Source of the DNA: Fusarium oxysporum f. sp. lycopersici 4287
Taxonomy: Eukaryota > Ascomycota > Sordariomycetes > Hypocreales > Nectriaceae
Direction of reading: 5' to 3'
Length of the DNA stretch: 64,000 nucleotides
Assembly: GCF_000149955.1 (NCBI RefSeq)
Contig: NC_030999.1
Location: 1,537,606-1,601,605, forward strand
Position numbers and translations under genes: made by a program. The notes beneath the pieces are model-generated. The model had not been told where the DNA came from and did no database searches. It saw only the letters and a program-made list of their open reading frames with translations. Below are positions 32,322 to 43,141 of this stretch, in pieces. Position 1 is the first letter of the stretch. Each line of letters starts with the position of its first letter.

Positions 32322-33527
32322 TCATTGGTCTGAGTTTTCTTCCTTTGTTGGCTGCATCAAGGTTCTGTCTTTTGTGGTCCTGGCCTTCTTCCGAGTGAGG
32401 GCTTTTACCTTGGCCTCCAGGTCTGAGTCTTCCTCGAGAGCTTCTTTCACCTTCTTTTGGATCTTCTCTCGGGGCTTGAATCCCTTCCATGCCTGATTTG
32501 GAAAGACATAGAAGCATTTCGCAAGTTCGTGGGATAACCCACACGCCGGGCATTCCTGTCTCTTCTCAGGAGACCTCTGGCGTTTTCTTTCTCTCTTCTT
32601 CGAAAATGGGTACTGGCCTTCAATGATGCGGGCGTCTCCTTCATCATCCTGGGGGTCCTCCCCAGCATAGCTCGCAGAAAACGCACCGCGGGCCACTCGG
32701 CCCTTCGTGGCTTCTGCATCTTGGAGCTCATTTCGGAAGGCGTTCCCTACATCTCGGTATGAGAGGGCCCTATTTTGCAATAGAGTCTTTGAAGAGATTT
32801 TGTATGAGGCAGTCCAGCTGGGCAAGATGTGTGTGGTGACACTGAAGAAGTCCCAGGCCCATGCACTGTTGTGGAGCGTTTCAGGGACCTCTCGTTGTCG
32901 CCCTTTCGCCATTGCCTCTTCCCATTGATCTAGCCACTTGAATGCTGCTTGGCTGACCGTCTTTGGGGCAGTTCTTAGTAATGTAAGATACCTATTTCTG
33001 GCATCCTTCGTTTCATCTTCCTCGGTCCTTCCACACCGGGCACGAAGGTTCCAGTGCCATTCGTATATTGATTCGTGTGACTGACAGCAGGTTTGAATCA
33101 AGCTTGGGGAGACCGTACGGATAACCCAGTCCTGAAGGGTTCCAAGAGCGTTTTTCTGTTTTTCGAAAACCTTCTCTTGTAGCTGATAAAAGGTTAAATC
33201 CTGCTGCAAGATCTTCTGGCCTTGGTCTGTAAGGTCAGAGATAGACCATGTTCCATTCACCGTTTCCTGAATGTCGTCTGGGGCGCCGTCTTGAGATTCG
33301 GCAGTATGAGACCGGATTGTTCGTTGGGCTGTAGCGGTCTTCGTATATCTGCGTTTTCTTATATCCGGGATAGCTGGTTCGTCTCCGAGGAATGTCTTGC
33401 TTTTGAGGTGCTGCTGAAGACCAAGACGATGGGCCTGAAGGAGGAATTCATGCTCCCAGTTGAGGAAGTCCTCAGGCTTAGAGAGGGTAGCCGTAAGACC
33501 TTCCTTTTGGGGCTTGGATAGGGACAT
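32322..33527 (-). CDS. Copia gag polyprotein
   Basis: A 401-aa protein that would form the virus-like particle. The N-terminal two thirds are a typical gag capsid region (KPEDFLNWEHEFLLQAHRLGL at the start, then LRARCGRTEEDETKDARNRYL). A zinc knuckle of CxxC-x3-H-x4-C form (CPACGLSHELAKC) follows a basic stretch (KKRERKRQRSPEKRQ), and a Lys/Glu-rich tail ends in a UGA stop. The stop is in the pol frame and is followed by CUG, so pol may be made by readthrough. It is equally possible that the UGA is a mutation in an originally continuous gag-pol gene. Confidence 0.8.
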   Translation of the reverse strand: MSLSKPQKEGLTATLSKPEDFLNWEHEFLLQAHRLGLQQHLKSKTFLGDEPAIPDIRKRRYTKTATAQRTIRSHTAESQDGAPDDIQETVNGTWSISDLTDQGQKILQQDLTFYQLQEKVFEKQKNALGTLQDWVIRTVSPSLIQTCCQSHESIYEWHWNLRARCGRTEEDETKDARNRYLTLLRTAPKTVSQAAFKWLDQWEEAMAKGRQREVPETLHNSAWAWDFFSVTTHILPSWTASYKISSKTLLQNRALSYRDVGNAFRNELQDAEATKGRVARGAFSASYAGEDPQDDEGDARIIEGQYPFSKKRERKRQRSPEKRQECPACGLSHELAKCFYVFPNQAWKGFKPREKIQKKVKEALEEDSDLEAKVKALTRKKARTTKDRTLMQPTKEENSDQ

Positions 33528-33602
33528 TATGTATGAGAAAGAGGGTTCTTCAAGGTATTGAAAAATAAAAATAAAAATGGTTGAGGCAATGAGACTCTTA
33601 AT

Positions 33603-33808
33603 TGTCAGATATTAAGGTGAATCGTGTATATTTTTTGATTCTTTCGCAATCGAAGGACCATTGAGACCTTATATCTTTGACTGGTTCCTTCTAGGACTTG
33701 AGTCCTAGAAAGTCCTAGATGAAAGTCCTACGATCTAAGTTTAGGGCGTCAAACTTTAATCCTGAACCTTAATCCTGAAGTTGAGGGTGAACCCTCCAAC
33801 ATTCAACA
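33603..33808 (-). repeat. Copia 5' LTR
   Basis: 206 bp, the promoter-bearing LTR for the minus-strand gag-pol. It abuts the truncated MFS transporter gene at 33809. Confidence 0.88.
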
Positions 33809-35052
33809 ACAAGGCGTCGCCACTGCGTTACACTTGTCTAGTTCTGTGGCCCTTGTGACTCAAGTGCAGCCGCAAGGCGAGGACGCAACTTATCCTTTGC
33901 CTGCCTAGGATTAAGCCAGCTGTTAGGATTCTCAGCTAGCCTAGTTGTCGGCGGTATATTGATCGATACTCTTGGATGGCGATCGGGATGGTATTTCTGC
34001 GGAGGCCTTACCTTGTTGCTCCTCGCCATCGGGTGGTGGGCCTTGCCAAGAACTTCATGCCTCAGCGCACCACGAAACACACTGCAAAGTCTGCAAGTGC
34101 GAGTCGATTGGATTGGCGCATTTCTTGCATCGGCCTCTATGAGTCTACTGACATACTTTTTGGGGTTCGTTGCTGTATATCCCTCTCCATCTGTGTATCT
34201 GCTAACTAGAAAACAGCGTCATAAGCACCAATGTAGATCGAATTCGTTCTCCAGAGAGCCTTCTCTCCCTCAGTCTCAGCATGATAACAGCAGTGTTGTT
34301 TGTTTGCTGGATGCATTCTCGAGTCAAGAATGGCCAGGTTGCTCTCATCCCGAATGAGCTCTGGAAAAATCCTTGTTTTACCAGTGTCTGCATCACTGTG
34401 GCCCTATCGTTTGCTGTGTTGAACTCTCTGGACCTCGTGACGAGTCTTTAGTAAGCTCAAATGGACGACAGTCAAGAACCTCATTCGACTAACGGGACCT
34501 CCTAGTTTCCAAGAAATCGAGCATCTCTCAGCCCTTGAAGCAGCTATACGCATGCTTCCGAGCACTGTTGTTGGCCTCACCCTCAACATCACTACGGGTC
34601 TTGTAGTTCACAAGATCCGTGCAAACTGGCTGGTCGCTCTCGCTTCCCTCCTTTCCGCTGGCTCGCCTCTGTTAATGGCTGTCATCCAGTCGGACTGGCC
34701 ATACTGGAAGTGCGCTTTTCCCGCACAGGTCCTCATGCCGTTCTCTGTTGATGTTCTTTTCACAATAGGCCTTATCATTATCACGGAGGTTTTTCCTGAA
34801 GAAAAGCAAGCAGTCGCTGGTGCTGTTTTCAATACCGCTGCGCAACTTGGCAATACCATGGGGCTGGCTGCCATGCAAATCATCTCAACATGGGTCACAA
34901 AACAACAAGAGAAAGTAAAATCCCCGACACAGGCTCTGATGGAGGGATACAGAGCGACATTTTGGACTATGTTGGCCCTCTTGTTGGTCTGTACCATTGT
35001 CGGAGCAATTGGCCTTCGAAAAGCGGGCAAAGTTGGGTCAAAACATTATTAA
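33809..35052 (+). pseudogene. MFS drug/solute transporter, 5'-truncated by the Copia element
   Basis: Starting at the LTR edge, the translation enters mid-protein (GVATALHLSSSVALVTQ), shifts frame near 33870, and then reads typical major facilitator segments: LSFACLGLSQLLGFSASLVVGG, IDTLGWRSGWYFCGGLTLLLLAIGWWALP. Two introns (34165-34216, GTTCGT...ACAG; 34451-34505, GTAAGC...CTAG) join the remaining exons into hydrophobic helices ending KVGSKHY. The 'GWRWxF/GWRSGWY' region and helix layout fit 14-helix drug:H+ antiporters (DHA2 type) of fungi. The N-terminal helices are missing, replaced by the LTR, and there is at least one frameshift, so no working transporter is expected. Confidence 0.7.
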
Positions 35053-35938
35053 GATGCCGGTCCGACTTGTGGGGATGATGGATTTTTGTGCATCCAAGCG
35101 AAAAACAGTACACAGGATAATAGGTGGCCAATATTTGAATCAGATCTAATTGCGCGGTCGTTTCGATTCATAGGCACAGTGACAGCCTCGGTAATTCTAT
35201 TTCTGGCGGGGCACGAACGCACGATGAGAGTGTTACGAAAGCTGAGCTAAAGCCAGTCGTTATACGAGATCGAATCCATAAGATCACAATGTTGTCGAGG
35301 TGTCTAGCCTTCCCTGTTCACTATGAAGTTCCTGAAAGCAGCCATGGGGCCTGTGTAGATATTACGGCAATAATACTAATCTCTCACGTATTGAGTCCGA
35401 GCCGTGATGCGGAATATCCTTCGGGCTAGAGTAAATGTTGCGCTAGCAAACGGCATTAAAAAAAGTGATAAACACCACATGGAGTATCCACTGGCGGAAC
35501 AACAGAAGGCTCTTCCTGAGTTCCTTGTCATCGAGTTTGGGAAACTTGATCATGGACGCTTCTATCTTCCTGGCCGTCCTAGGGTTACAAGGAACTCGTT
35601 GAAGCCCGAAATAAATGGAAAGGTGAGCTGAAGAACAAGGAGGCGCTTTCCTTTAGCGAGGCTAATATCAAAACTCCGGTGCAATTGACCACAATCCATT
35701 GTTTCACACCTTTCAAAAGTTGAGAGACGGAGCCGCGCTGCGGTGTCAGGAGTTTAGCCATGTGCAAACAGCATCGAGGTCCAAGTCTGAACAGACTTTT
35801 GGTCTGTCAACCGCTGGTAGAAGGAATAGCTAGGTTAGAGATGGCGAGTAACGAGCCCAAAGTTCCAAGCACGATTTCATGTAGATCCACGTTAGAGTAC
35901 TTAGTGATCTAATAGGTCGGCTCTGTAGACTGGAGTTT

Positions 35939-35973
<35 letters not shown>

Positions 35974-36445
35974 CAAGTTCCCTCTCCATAGGATTGCTAT
36001 TGCAAACTTCAGTCTACATGTCAGCTTCTCTGAAGTGCTCAAATCCTGCGACGCACACTTTCGTCAAAGCAGTCGGAAAGCGCCGTACAAACAGCAAATG
36101 CACTAACAAACGTAAAAGCTATTGGTAGCTTGACAAGATTAGCACAGCGTCAGGGCGTATATACATATCCTTCTTGGACACGGGTTATATTTGGCTTATC
36201 CAGCAAGCTTCGCTCAAAGGTGCAACAATATTATAATATTATATGATGCAAAAGAACCCACGCGTCTGCCCCTTTGGTCTTTGTTTCACAGAGCAGACTT
36301 GCGATATCACCTACAACGAGTGTCTCGAGATTATGCTTGATTTAAAAGGCTAGTTTTTAAATGCCCTTATTGAAGAGACATTGCTTATGAGATAGCAGAT
36401 GACATTGTTAACGATCTGGACTCTCTCCTCAATTTCGTTGGAAGG
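35053..36445. other. Gene-free stretch with a T27 tract
   Basis: No domain-bearing frame is seen. A run of 27 T residues lies at 35942-35968 and could be the reversed poly(A) tail of a retroposed sequence on the minus strand, but no source is recognisable. Confidence 0.45.
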
Positions 36446-37501
36446 ATGACAGACTACAGCGAGCCTGATCTTGTTTATCTTCTCGAGCGCCTTGTCTCGC
36501 TCAACTATAAAAGTCTACCTAAGTCCCGCCGAAAAGCACCAGTCACTAATGAATCGTGGGGCAGAGCGGCTTGTCAAAAGCGCCGGCTACAAAAGCTCAA
36601 GGGTCAGAAGCCGTACTACAAGGCAAGTCGCGCACTGTACAAGTGCTCAATTTGCGCAAACATATTTCATACGTGGAGCGCCGCTGCTCAGCATTGCAAG
36701 GAGACTCACTTTGGTCCAGTAGCAGTGTATTGCATGACATGCGGGTATCGATTACCAGTCTCCAGAAGAAACCAGCACGAAAGTTTCTGTGGGTGGAGGA
36801 TCTTGGATGGAGACCCAAATAAACCCAGTAGAATCTGGCTCTGCTGCCTCCAGAATCTGCTTCGTTTGACAAAGCGGGAAGTTTGTGAATTGATAGCTAT
36901 GTGTGACTTTCTCCGTCCTGATGGGCGCTGTAACACAAGAGGTAAGCACTGTCCTGGTGAAACAGTTACGCTGATCTGATCCTTTCCTCCTGTTACAGCC
37001 CTGGCGCTTTACTTCTTTCAACAGCTACGGCGACTTGCCGAAAAATCGAAGGCTTCCAAACTCGAACCATCATGTAAACTAGATGAAAGACAAGAAATAA
37101 ACCCATGTAGCCAAATCGATAACGAGATCCTAGCAGGAACAAAAGGAATACGAGACGTCTTTAACTGGGTAATGCAAGATAAGCCGATCACAAGCCGAAA
37201 ATTACTGATTTGGGACCCTGGTATGCTCAGCACGCCTAATGACGAATTGTATCACGAGTTTTATCCGCCATTGTCCAATGCTCAAGAGTACAAGTGGATC
37301 AGACTTGTAGAACGTCAATTTACCCTCTTTACTCTAACGTACGATCCTTGCCGTCGACTGGAACAAAGGCAAACTAGGAAATCGATAGCTGGCAGCACTG
37401 ACGTTGCACTTCGAGAGGGAGCCGGTTGGGCGTGGCGCGACGCCCGAATACCTAGACAGCGTTACCCCGGGCGTTATGATTGGTGTCGTCCACTTTCTTA
37501 G
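36446..37501 (+). CDS. C2H2 zinc-finger protein, join(36446..36941, 36999..37501)
   Basis: A 57-nt intron (36942-36998, GTAAGC...TTACAG) joins two exons into a 332-aa protein. One classical C2H2 finger is visible (Cys67, Cys70, His83, His88 in YKCSICANIFHTWSAAAQHCKETH-type spacing), followed by a second Cys/His cluster (YCMTCGYRL...HESFCGW). Downstream are more cysteines (CCLQNLL, CDFLRPDGRCN) and a C-terminal half without known domains. It may be a nuclear DNA-binding protein, but the target and role are unknown. The upstream frame stays open for a short distance before the chosen ATG, so an additional 5' exon is possible. Confidence 0.55.
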
Positions 37502-39705
37502 TGCTATTCTCGTATTGCCTGTAAAATCAAGACTACGGCGCTTTGTTGATGGCATACTAATAAGGCTTAGATTTACATGAATTGGCATAATTCATCTTGA
37601 TATCAAAACTTGAAAATGTATTAATACGCAATATTTCCTACACAAAGTCCCTTATTTTCATGAAATAGCTTCTTCATCTTCCACTGAAAGACGATTCCTT
37701 AGACAACGCCGCATGCTACAAAGCATGGAGATTCGGCTGATTGATATTGGCTTGACCATGTCTGAGAGTGATCCTCATCGGGAATGCATGGCAAACCTGC
37801 GATATCCCGCCCCAGAAGCCATGTAGTCGCTAAAATCGTCGTTCTCTCGTGATATCTGGAGCATAGTATGCACTCTTGTCGAGTTTGCCACGGACAAGGT
37901 ACACTTCCGCTCTGCTCAACACACCAAAGCTGAGTATCTGGCTGTGATAGAAGGTTTCACCGGATCAAGAATCGAAGACTGGGAATGTCGGGCCATTGAT
38001 GGAGAGTACAGGGGCAGGTTTCGAATGCTTCGCAGAAGTCCACTGCACTTGCACCGCGATAATATGAGAGGGACAAAGTACATTGACGTTAGCGACTACT
38101 AGTCAATGATGACATGAATTGAGCTAATACATAAAAGCAAATCATTCCCAGAAAAAACGCTTTCTCCAGAGAATTCGCCGATCTAATGAAAAAGGGTTTT
38201 GTGCTTGATCCTGCAAATCGTAGCTCTGCAAAGGAGGCCTTACAGCATGATCGCATTACAAAATATGGCTCCACTGAATGATAACTACGATCCCTAATGT
38301 TTTGTGATTTTGTGATGAAGTGGCTTGTTTTAGAGTTGTTGACTTCCCTTGAAAGTAAAAGCATGTCGTCCCTGGCCTCTAAATCTACCTAACGGAGTGG
38401 ACGAATTATCGGCTTCGATGAAGCCTGAGCACACAAATTCGTTGTTATGGTTTATACCATGGCAATACTTCCATAGCTCAGGCCCTCAGTATTGACTGCC
38501 TTGCAAGAGATGTCTGTTTTCATTATTATATTCTTTCTCGCCTCAGCTTGTGGCTAAACGCTGAGTGAACGGTCTTTCCATAAGCGACAGACACTTAGCC
38601 CATGGTATTTGCATTAATTAATAATCCAGCAGTGTTCAAGCACCATTCCATTTGTGTTCGAAATTGGATTTGTCTTCAGAGGCCTTTCGCACTAGGCCTA
38701 CGCAGCACTTAGCGACTAATTATTTTCCTCTCATCGTCGCTGCATCCGTTTCTTCCATTCGTTATAACCAGAGCTTTTGTACTCAGTTGGGAAGTCTTAC
38801 GCCATGCTTGATAGATTTATATGTTAATAGCAGTCGTAAAGTAGTATATATTGTACTAGCCATGAGTCACTCCCATTTTTCAAACCTCTCTACGCTATGT
38901 GTAAAAGTTCCGATGAATTATGAATGAAGTCACACCTGCTGGATATCAACTTGTTTTAGCTGGGTATCAACTTCTTTTTTATTAAAGCCAGCATCTAGTA
39001 GACGATTTCCTTCGCAGTAGTCTCCCGCCATTCCATATTATAGGCATACCCATCTGCTACTTTCCCCCTGGGCAACCCATCCCCATTTTATTCTTACGAT
39101 GTAGCATTTTGTCAACTCTATGAAGGATTGACTTAACCTCAGTCAAGAGTTTCTGTATAGTTGATCGTTCCTAGTTCTTGTGATATGATCAAGTTGTGCT
39201 CGCGCCGCCTCCCAGCGGAATATTGTAGCCATACCAGATGGCCCGCATCTTCTTGTTATGTACATTGCTCGAAGCATTGGGACATGCCTTTCGGAGCCAT
39301 GGTCTGCAAGAGCGAGTGACTCCACAGAACAGTGCTTATCTATTATCGTAAAGCGAGTAGTCTGATTCGTATGTATAGACTCGACTGTAATTGTTGAATG
39401 CCTCATAACATTCTGGCAGCACTGTACTTGGCAGTTCAAGGAGCATAACCTCTTTGGGGGATCAGTATGGCACAAGAAAGAGGAGCGTCACAAATCAGAC
39501 CGTCTCTGCCTTTTTGCCTGGTATACTGGATAGATTATAGTAGAACCATAATACAAGCCGTCACAAAGAAATGGAACGTTGTCTAGGTATCATCTCGGCA
39601 AGTTATCTGGCTCCTCTAGTACTTAGTGGGCCCTATGCATAAGAGCCAGCCGCGGATTGATCACGAATAAGCGAGACTTAATAATAACTGCAATGGAATG
39701 GCTTA
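37502..39705. other. Intergenic region with one possible eroded coding segment
   Basis: Between about 37679 and 38100 the plus strand has a frame open for roughly 140 codons with a single TAG near 37825 (right part includes FATDKVHFRSAQHTKAEYL). I do not recognise it; it may be an exon or pseudogene. The remainder, including the minus frame at 39143-39475, shows no supportable gene. Confidence 0.35.
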
Positions 39706-39713
39706 CTGTAGTG

Positions 39714-42708
39714 CAGGGTTCAAATCCACGACACTCCACGACACATTTGTGAATATGGCGTGGATATGGATGCTGACTAATAACTTCGATGTGGAATGGG
39801 TGGAAATGGATCCATTATGGAAATGAATCCATATTGTGGAATTTGTGGAATGGAAACCTACTTTGTCTAACAATGGTAATTAGTGGATCGCATCCATGCC
39901 TTGGTGACGTCGATGTTTTTGTCACTCGTCCATTAGAATCCTATCTAGCGACCCGATCAAACCGGCACGCAACCAACTCCGTAGTGTCTGACAAAGCCCA
40001 ATTGTACTGGCATCTAGCCTATTGCGGCTCTTGGTAACCATGCGGCCAGTGGTCGAGAATAGCCTCTCACACTCGGCTGACATTGGTGGCACAGTAAGCA
40101 GATCCAAGGCCATCCTAGACAACCGGGGGTATTTGAGCCGCCTTATGTGCCAGTATTCGTAGGGATCTGTGACAGAAGCATTAGCATCCTCGATATTACG
40201 CTGCCACTGCTCGTATTCATCAAGATCCAGACCGCCAACTGAGGACCTAGGGGATTGAGCTGGGGATTGAATTGGCGACTCGGTAACAGAAATCCCTCCA
40301 GCCGTCAGTCCTCGCTTCTTTGTGCGCCACGCTGTGAACTTGTTCCTTGAGGTCTTCAGCCGCTTATTCGCAGGCAACTCAATCTCTGGGTCATCAACCT
40401 CCAGGTCCCTATACTCTCTCTCCCAGAGATCCTGGACCATCTCCTTCGCTTTGGTAATCCATAACTGTCTTTCGTCGTCGTCTCCCCACAAATCGTCAAA
40501 CAGTGCCCACCGGTAGGCAGGATGAAGAACTGCGGCGCCATAGATCAGGGGGCTATCGTTCAGATGCTCGTAGTATTCGTTCAATTTGAGCCAGCCCAGG
40601 TTGATGTTGACAGCGAGGTGATGGCCGTCCGGAAAATTGGCGACTGCTCTTTTCGCGGATTCGAGGGTTTCGAGAAGAAATTCGTATGCGTGAATAAGAT
40701 CCCAGCTTGTTCCTGTACAAGTCAGCTGTTAGAATAAGAATCGAGCCGCTTTTGAGAAGTCTAAGGCTTACCGGACAGTGGAGGGTCGATCTCGTTTTCC
40801 TCGACATTTCTCTGGTGTTTTCCCTGTCCATCACCCTCAAGACCTCTCACAACCAGCTGGAAGTCAAGCAAAATGTCGTAAAGAGTCCCGAGCACATGCC
40901 AATCATCAGCTGTCATGCGGTTCTCTTCCTTCAGGAAGAAGGGCAGCTTGGAGCCCTTTTTGATGTGGCCAGCTCTCGTCAAGTTGACCTTCTCCCACTC
41001 GTTTGACGCTCTCTGGACAAAAGAATTATAAAATGGCCTCAAGACGAGAGCGCGCTCAATCATCGAGAATTGAGAAAGCCACCGGGTAGCATTGTCGACC
41101 ACAACTCCAACTGGACGGTGTTTCTTGAGCTGAGCGTCATCAGAGAGTTGGCTCTCAACAGCCTGTACCTTCTTGAGCATATCGGTCCACGTGTCCGATC
41201 TGCTCACCTCCTAGGTCTTCGTGAGTCTAACAAATAAAGCCGGGGACTCAGCCACCTACAACAGCAAAGTTATGCCATTTTCCAACAGAGCCTCGCCTCC
41301 TCCAGACTTCATGCTCCTTCGCTGCCGTGTGAAGTCCTTCGAAGACCTCTTTCTCGAAAGCATCCGGGTTCTTGCCATACAGCATCTGTTTCACTACTAT
41401 GTTGACAACGTGGCCAACGCAGCGAACCCATCGCTTCTCCCAGTCGAAACCAAATTCTAATCCAAGCTCCCCCATCGAGGTTTTATTGTTACCGGCATTA
41501 TCCAGTGTGAAATATCCGAGTTTATCGCTGATCTCGTACTCCCGAATGATCTCGATAATCTGCCCGGCGATATTCTCGCCTGTGTGCCGCTCTGTAAGCT
41601 CAGGCAGTCCGAGAACACACTTCTGCGGCCGATTGTTTGAATCCCGAAACACACATGTGATGCCGTATAAGGCGTGTCGGTTACCAGACTTCCAGCCATC
41701 GTACTGGATATGGATCTGTCCCGGACTCTTTCGCAAAGCATCCTTCACTCTTTCCATGTTGTTGGTAAATTCTCGTTCTGCGATGGCACGCACGGTCACG
41801 TCAGTAATGTTAGCTTTTGTGATCTCAACAGATGGATTGAGGTAGTTGAAGATGTCTCGAAGATCTTGATCGTTGACGATCGAGAAGGATTGGTTAGAAT
41901 TGACAATCCAGTTGACAAGTTTCTGCTGGAATACAGTTTTGTCGAAACGTTTGATCAAGGTATTGATCAAATCTTGTTCCTTCGGCTCCTTCGGGTTCAA
42001 CTGTAGGATTGTTGCAATGGACTGATGTGCTTTCTCGGATGCCTTTACAGGCTTTTGCCTCTTGCCTGTCGGATCCATGATGCCATTGTGGTCCGTGTAC
42101 AGGTGACCCTCAGCGTTCTGTAACCCTTTGATGGCATAACTCTTTGGCCTCGGCCGCTTTTGCTTGATGCAAAGGCAACACACCCATCGGCGTTCCCCCT
42201 TTTGGGCATGCTGGATATCGTAGCCGAACTGATATACCTATTGACGCACTTGGCCGTCTCTCTCCGTCAAGGTCCAGCCTTTGTAGAGCTGAAAGAGTCG
42301 TTGATTGTCTTCTTCTGTACGTTCTGGAACGGGTGTGGTTGACTTGGTAGGATGAAGGGTGGCCATTTCAGTTTGGAGTAGTAAGGGCGTGAGTAATAGT
42401 AAACCCTCCTAGAATAGACTTGTTTGAACTTTGTGTACGGGTAAAACGGAGTGGAAAATTGTTGCTATTGCGTTGTTATTGGCGATGGAGAGTACTTAGG
42501 GTATGCGCTATTTCACAAGGAAATCCAGGTATTTTCAAACCCCACCTAAATTTCCATTCCTTTCCACAATTTCCACATGTGGAACATGTGGAAGGGGTTC
42601 CGTGGCGTGGATATGGAAATGCTGAAGCCTACGTGGAATGGAATGGAATGGATATGGATCCACATTATGGATCCATATGTGGATTTCGTGGTATGGATTT
42701 GAACCCTG
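39714..42708 (-). mobile_element. hAT transposon 4 with perfect 8-bp target duplication
   Basis: Ends are inverted repeats starting CAGGGTTCAAATCCA, followed by arrays of GTGGAATGG/ATCCATA subterminal motifs. The duplicated target CTGTAGTG occurs at 39706-39713 and 42709-42716. The 2995-bp element contains a three-exon transposase gene on the minus strand with a single nonsense codon. Confidence 0.9.
39922..42366 (-). pseudogene. hAT-family transposase with one nonsense codon, complement(join(39922..40712, 40772..41210, 41260..42366))
   Basis: Two introns (41211-41259, GTAGGT...CTAG; 40713-40771, GTAAGC...ACAG) yield a 778-codon frame. It has a BED-like zinc finger (WVCCLCIKQ...HLYTDHNG), the catalytic landmarks IQYDGWKSGNRHALYG, YFTLDNAGNNKTSM and RWVRCVGHVVNIVVKQ, then 'DNATRWLSQ', and the dimerisation domain (VPPMSAECERLFSTTGRMVTKSRNRL). 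A TAG at 42238-42240 interrupts the N-terminus at about codon 43, upstream of the BED finger; a start downstream could still give a nearly complete protein. Everything else is open, so the copy is recently inactivated or translated from an internal start. Confidence 0.8.
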
Positions 42709-42716
42709 CTGTAGTG

Positions 42717-43141
42717 TATCTATGTAACGAAGGTTCATCAAATCTTGTATTTTCGTTTTAATTATCCTCGTAGGGCTCCTTTTCTGGTTGTTCTCAAGCT
42801 GTTTGTACAAGTACTACATGTACTATCTTAGTCGTATCTACTTTTACATTTACCTGTATTTTGGCTCCCTTCGGTCCTAATACATAACTTGCGTACCAGG
42901 AGTCTATTCTAGACTACTGGTAAAATCCAATGGCCCAGGAAAGACCAATTGAAGTTATTGACGAAAGCCTGATTCCCCATCGCGCTGATGAAGCGCATAT
43001 AATATAGATATCCGCTTCTGTAGCGCCGGATAAATGTTATTCTAGGTCATTCGAGCTATCGCTGCTTATTGGATGGGGGACGTTGAACCCGACCTACGCT
43101 TTCCCATTTGTGTAATGAGGTTTTATGATACTTATACTACA
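42717..43141. other. Intergenic/promoter region of the following gene
   Basis: No gene seen. The DNA between the hAT element's target duplication and the next start codon probably holds the promoter of the membrane protein gene. Confidence 0.4.

Larger units (their letters stand above)
28893..33808 (-). mobile_element. Copia-type LTR retrotransposon with an assembly gap
   Basis: Two 206-bp LTRs (28893-29098 and 33603-33808; both TGTCAGATATT...ATTCAACA) bound gag and pol genes on the minus strand. The LTRs differ at two C/T positions only, indicating a young element. A purine-rich tract (rc of CACCCCCTCAG at 29099-29109) lies next to the 3' LTR as expected for plus-strand priming. Flanking 5-mers (CTATG and ACAAG) do not match, so no target duplication is visible. 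A run of 123 Ns (29685-29807) interrupts pol. Confidence 0.85.

Noticed and set aside
39143..39475. 110-codon minus-strand frame with several cysteines
   Set aside because: No signal peptide and no recognisable pattern; likely chance.
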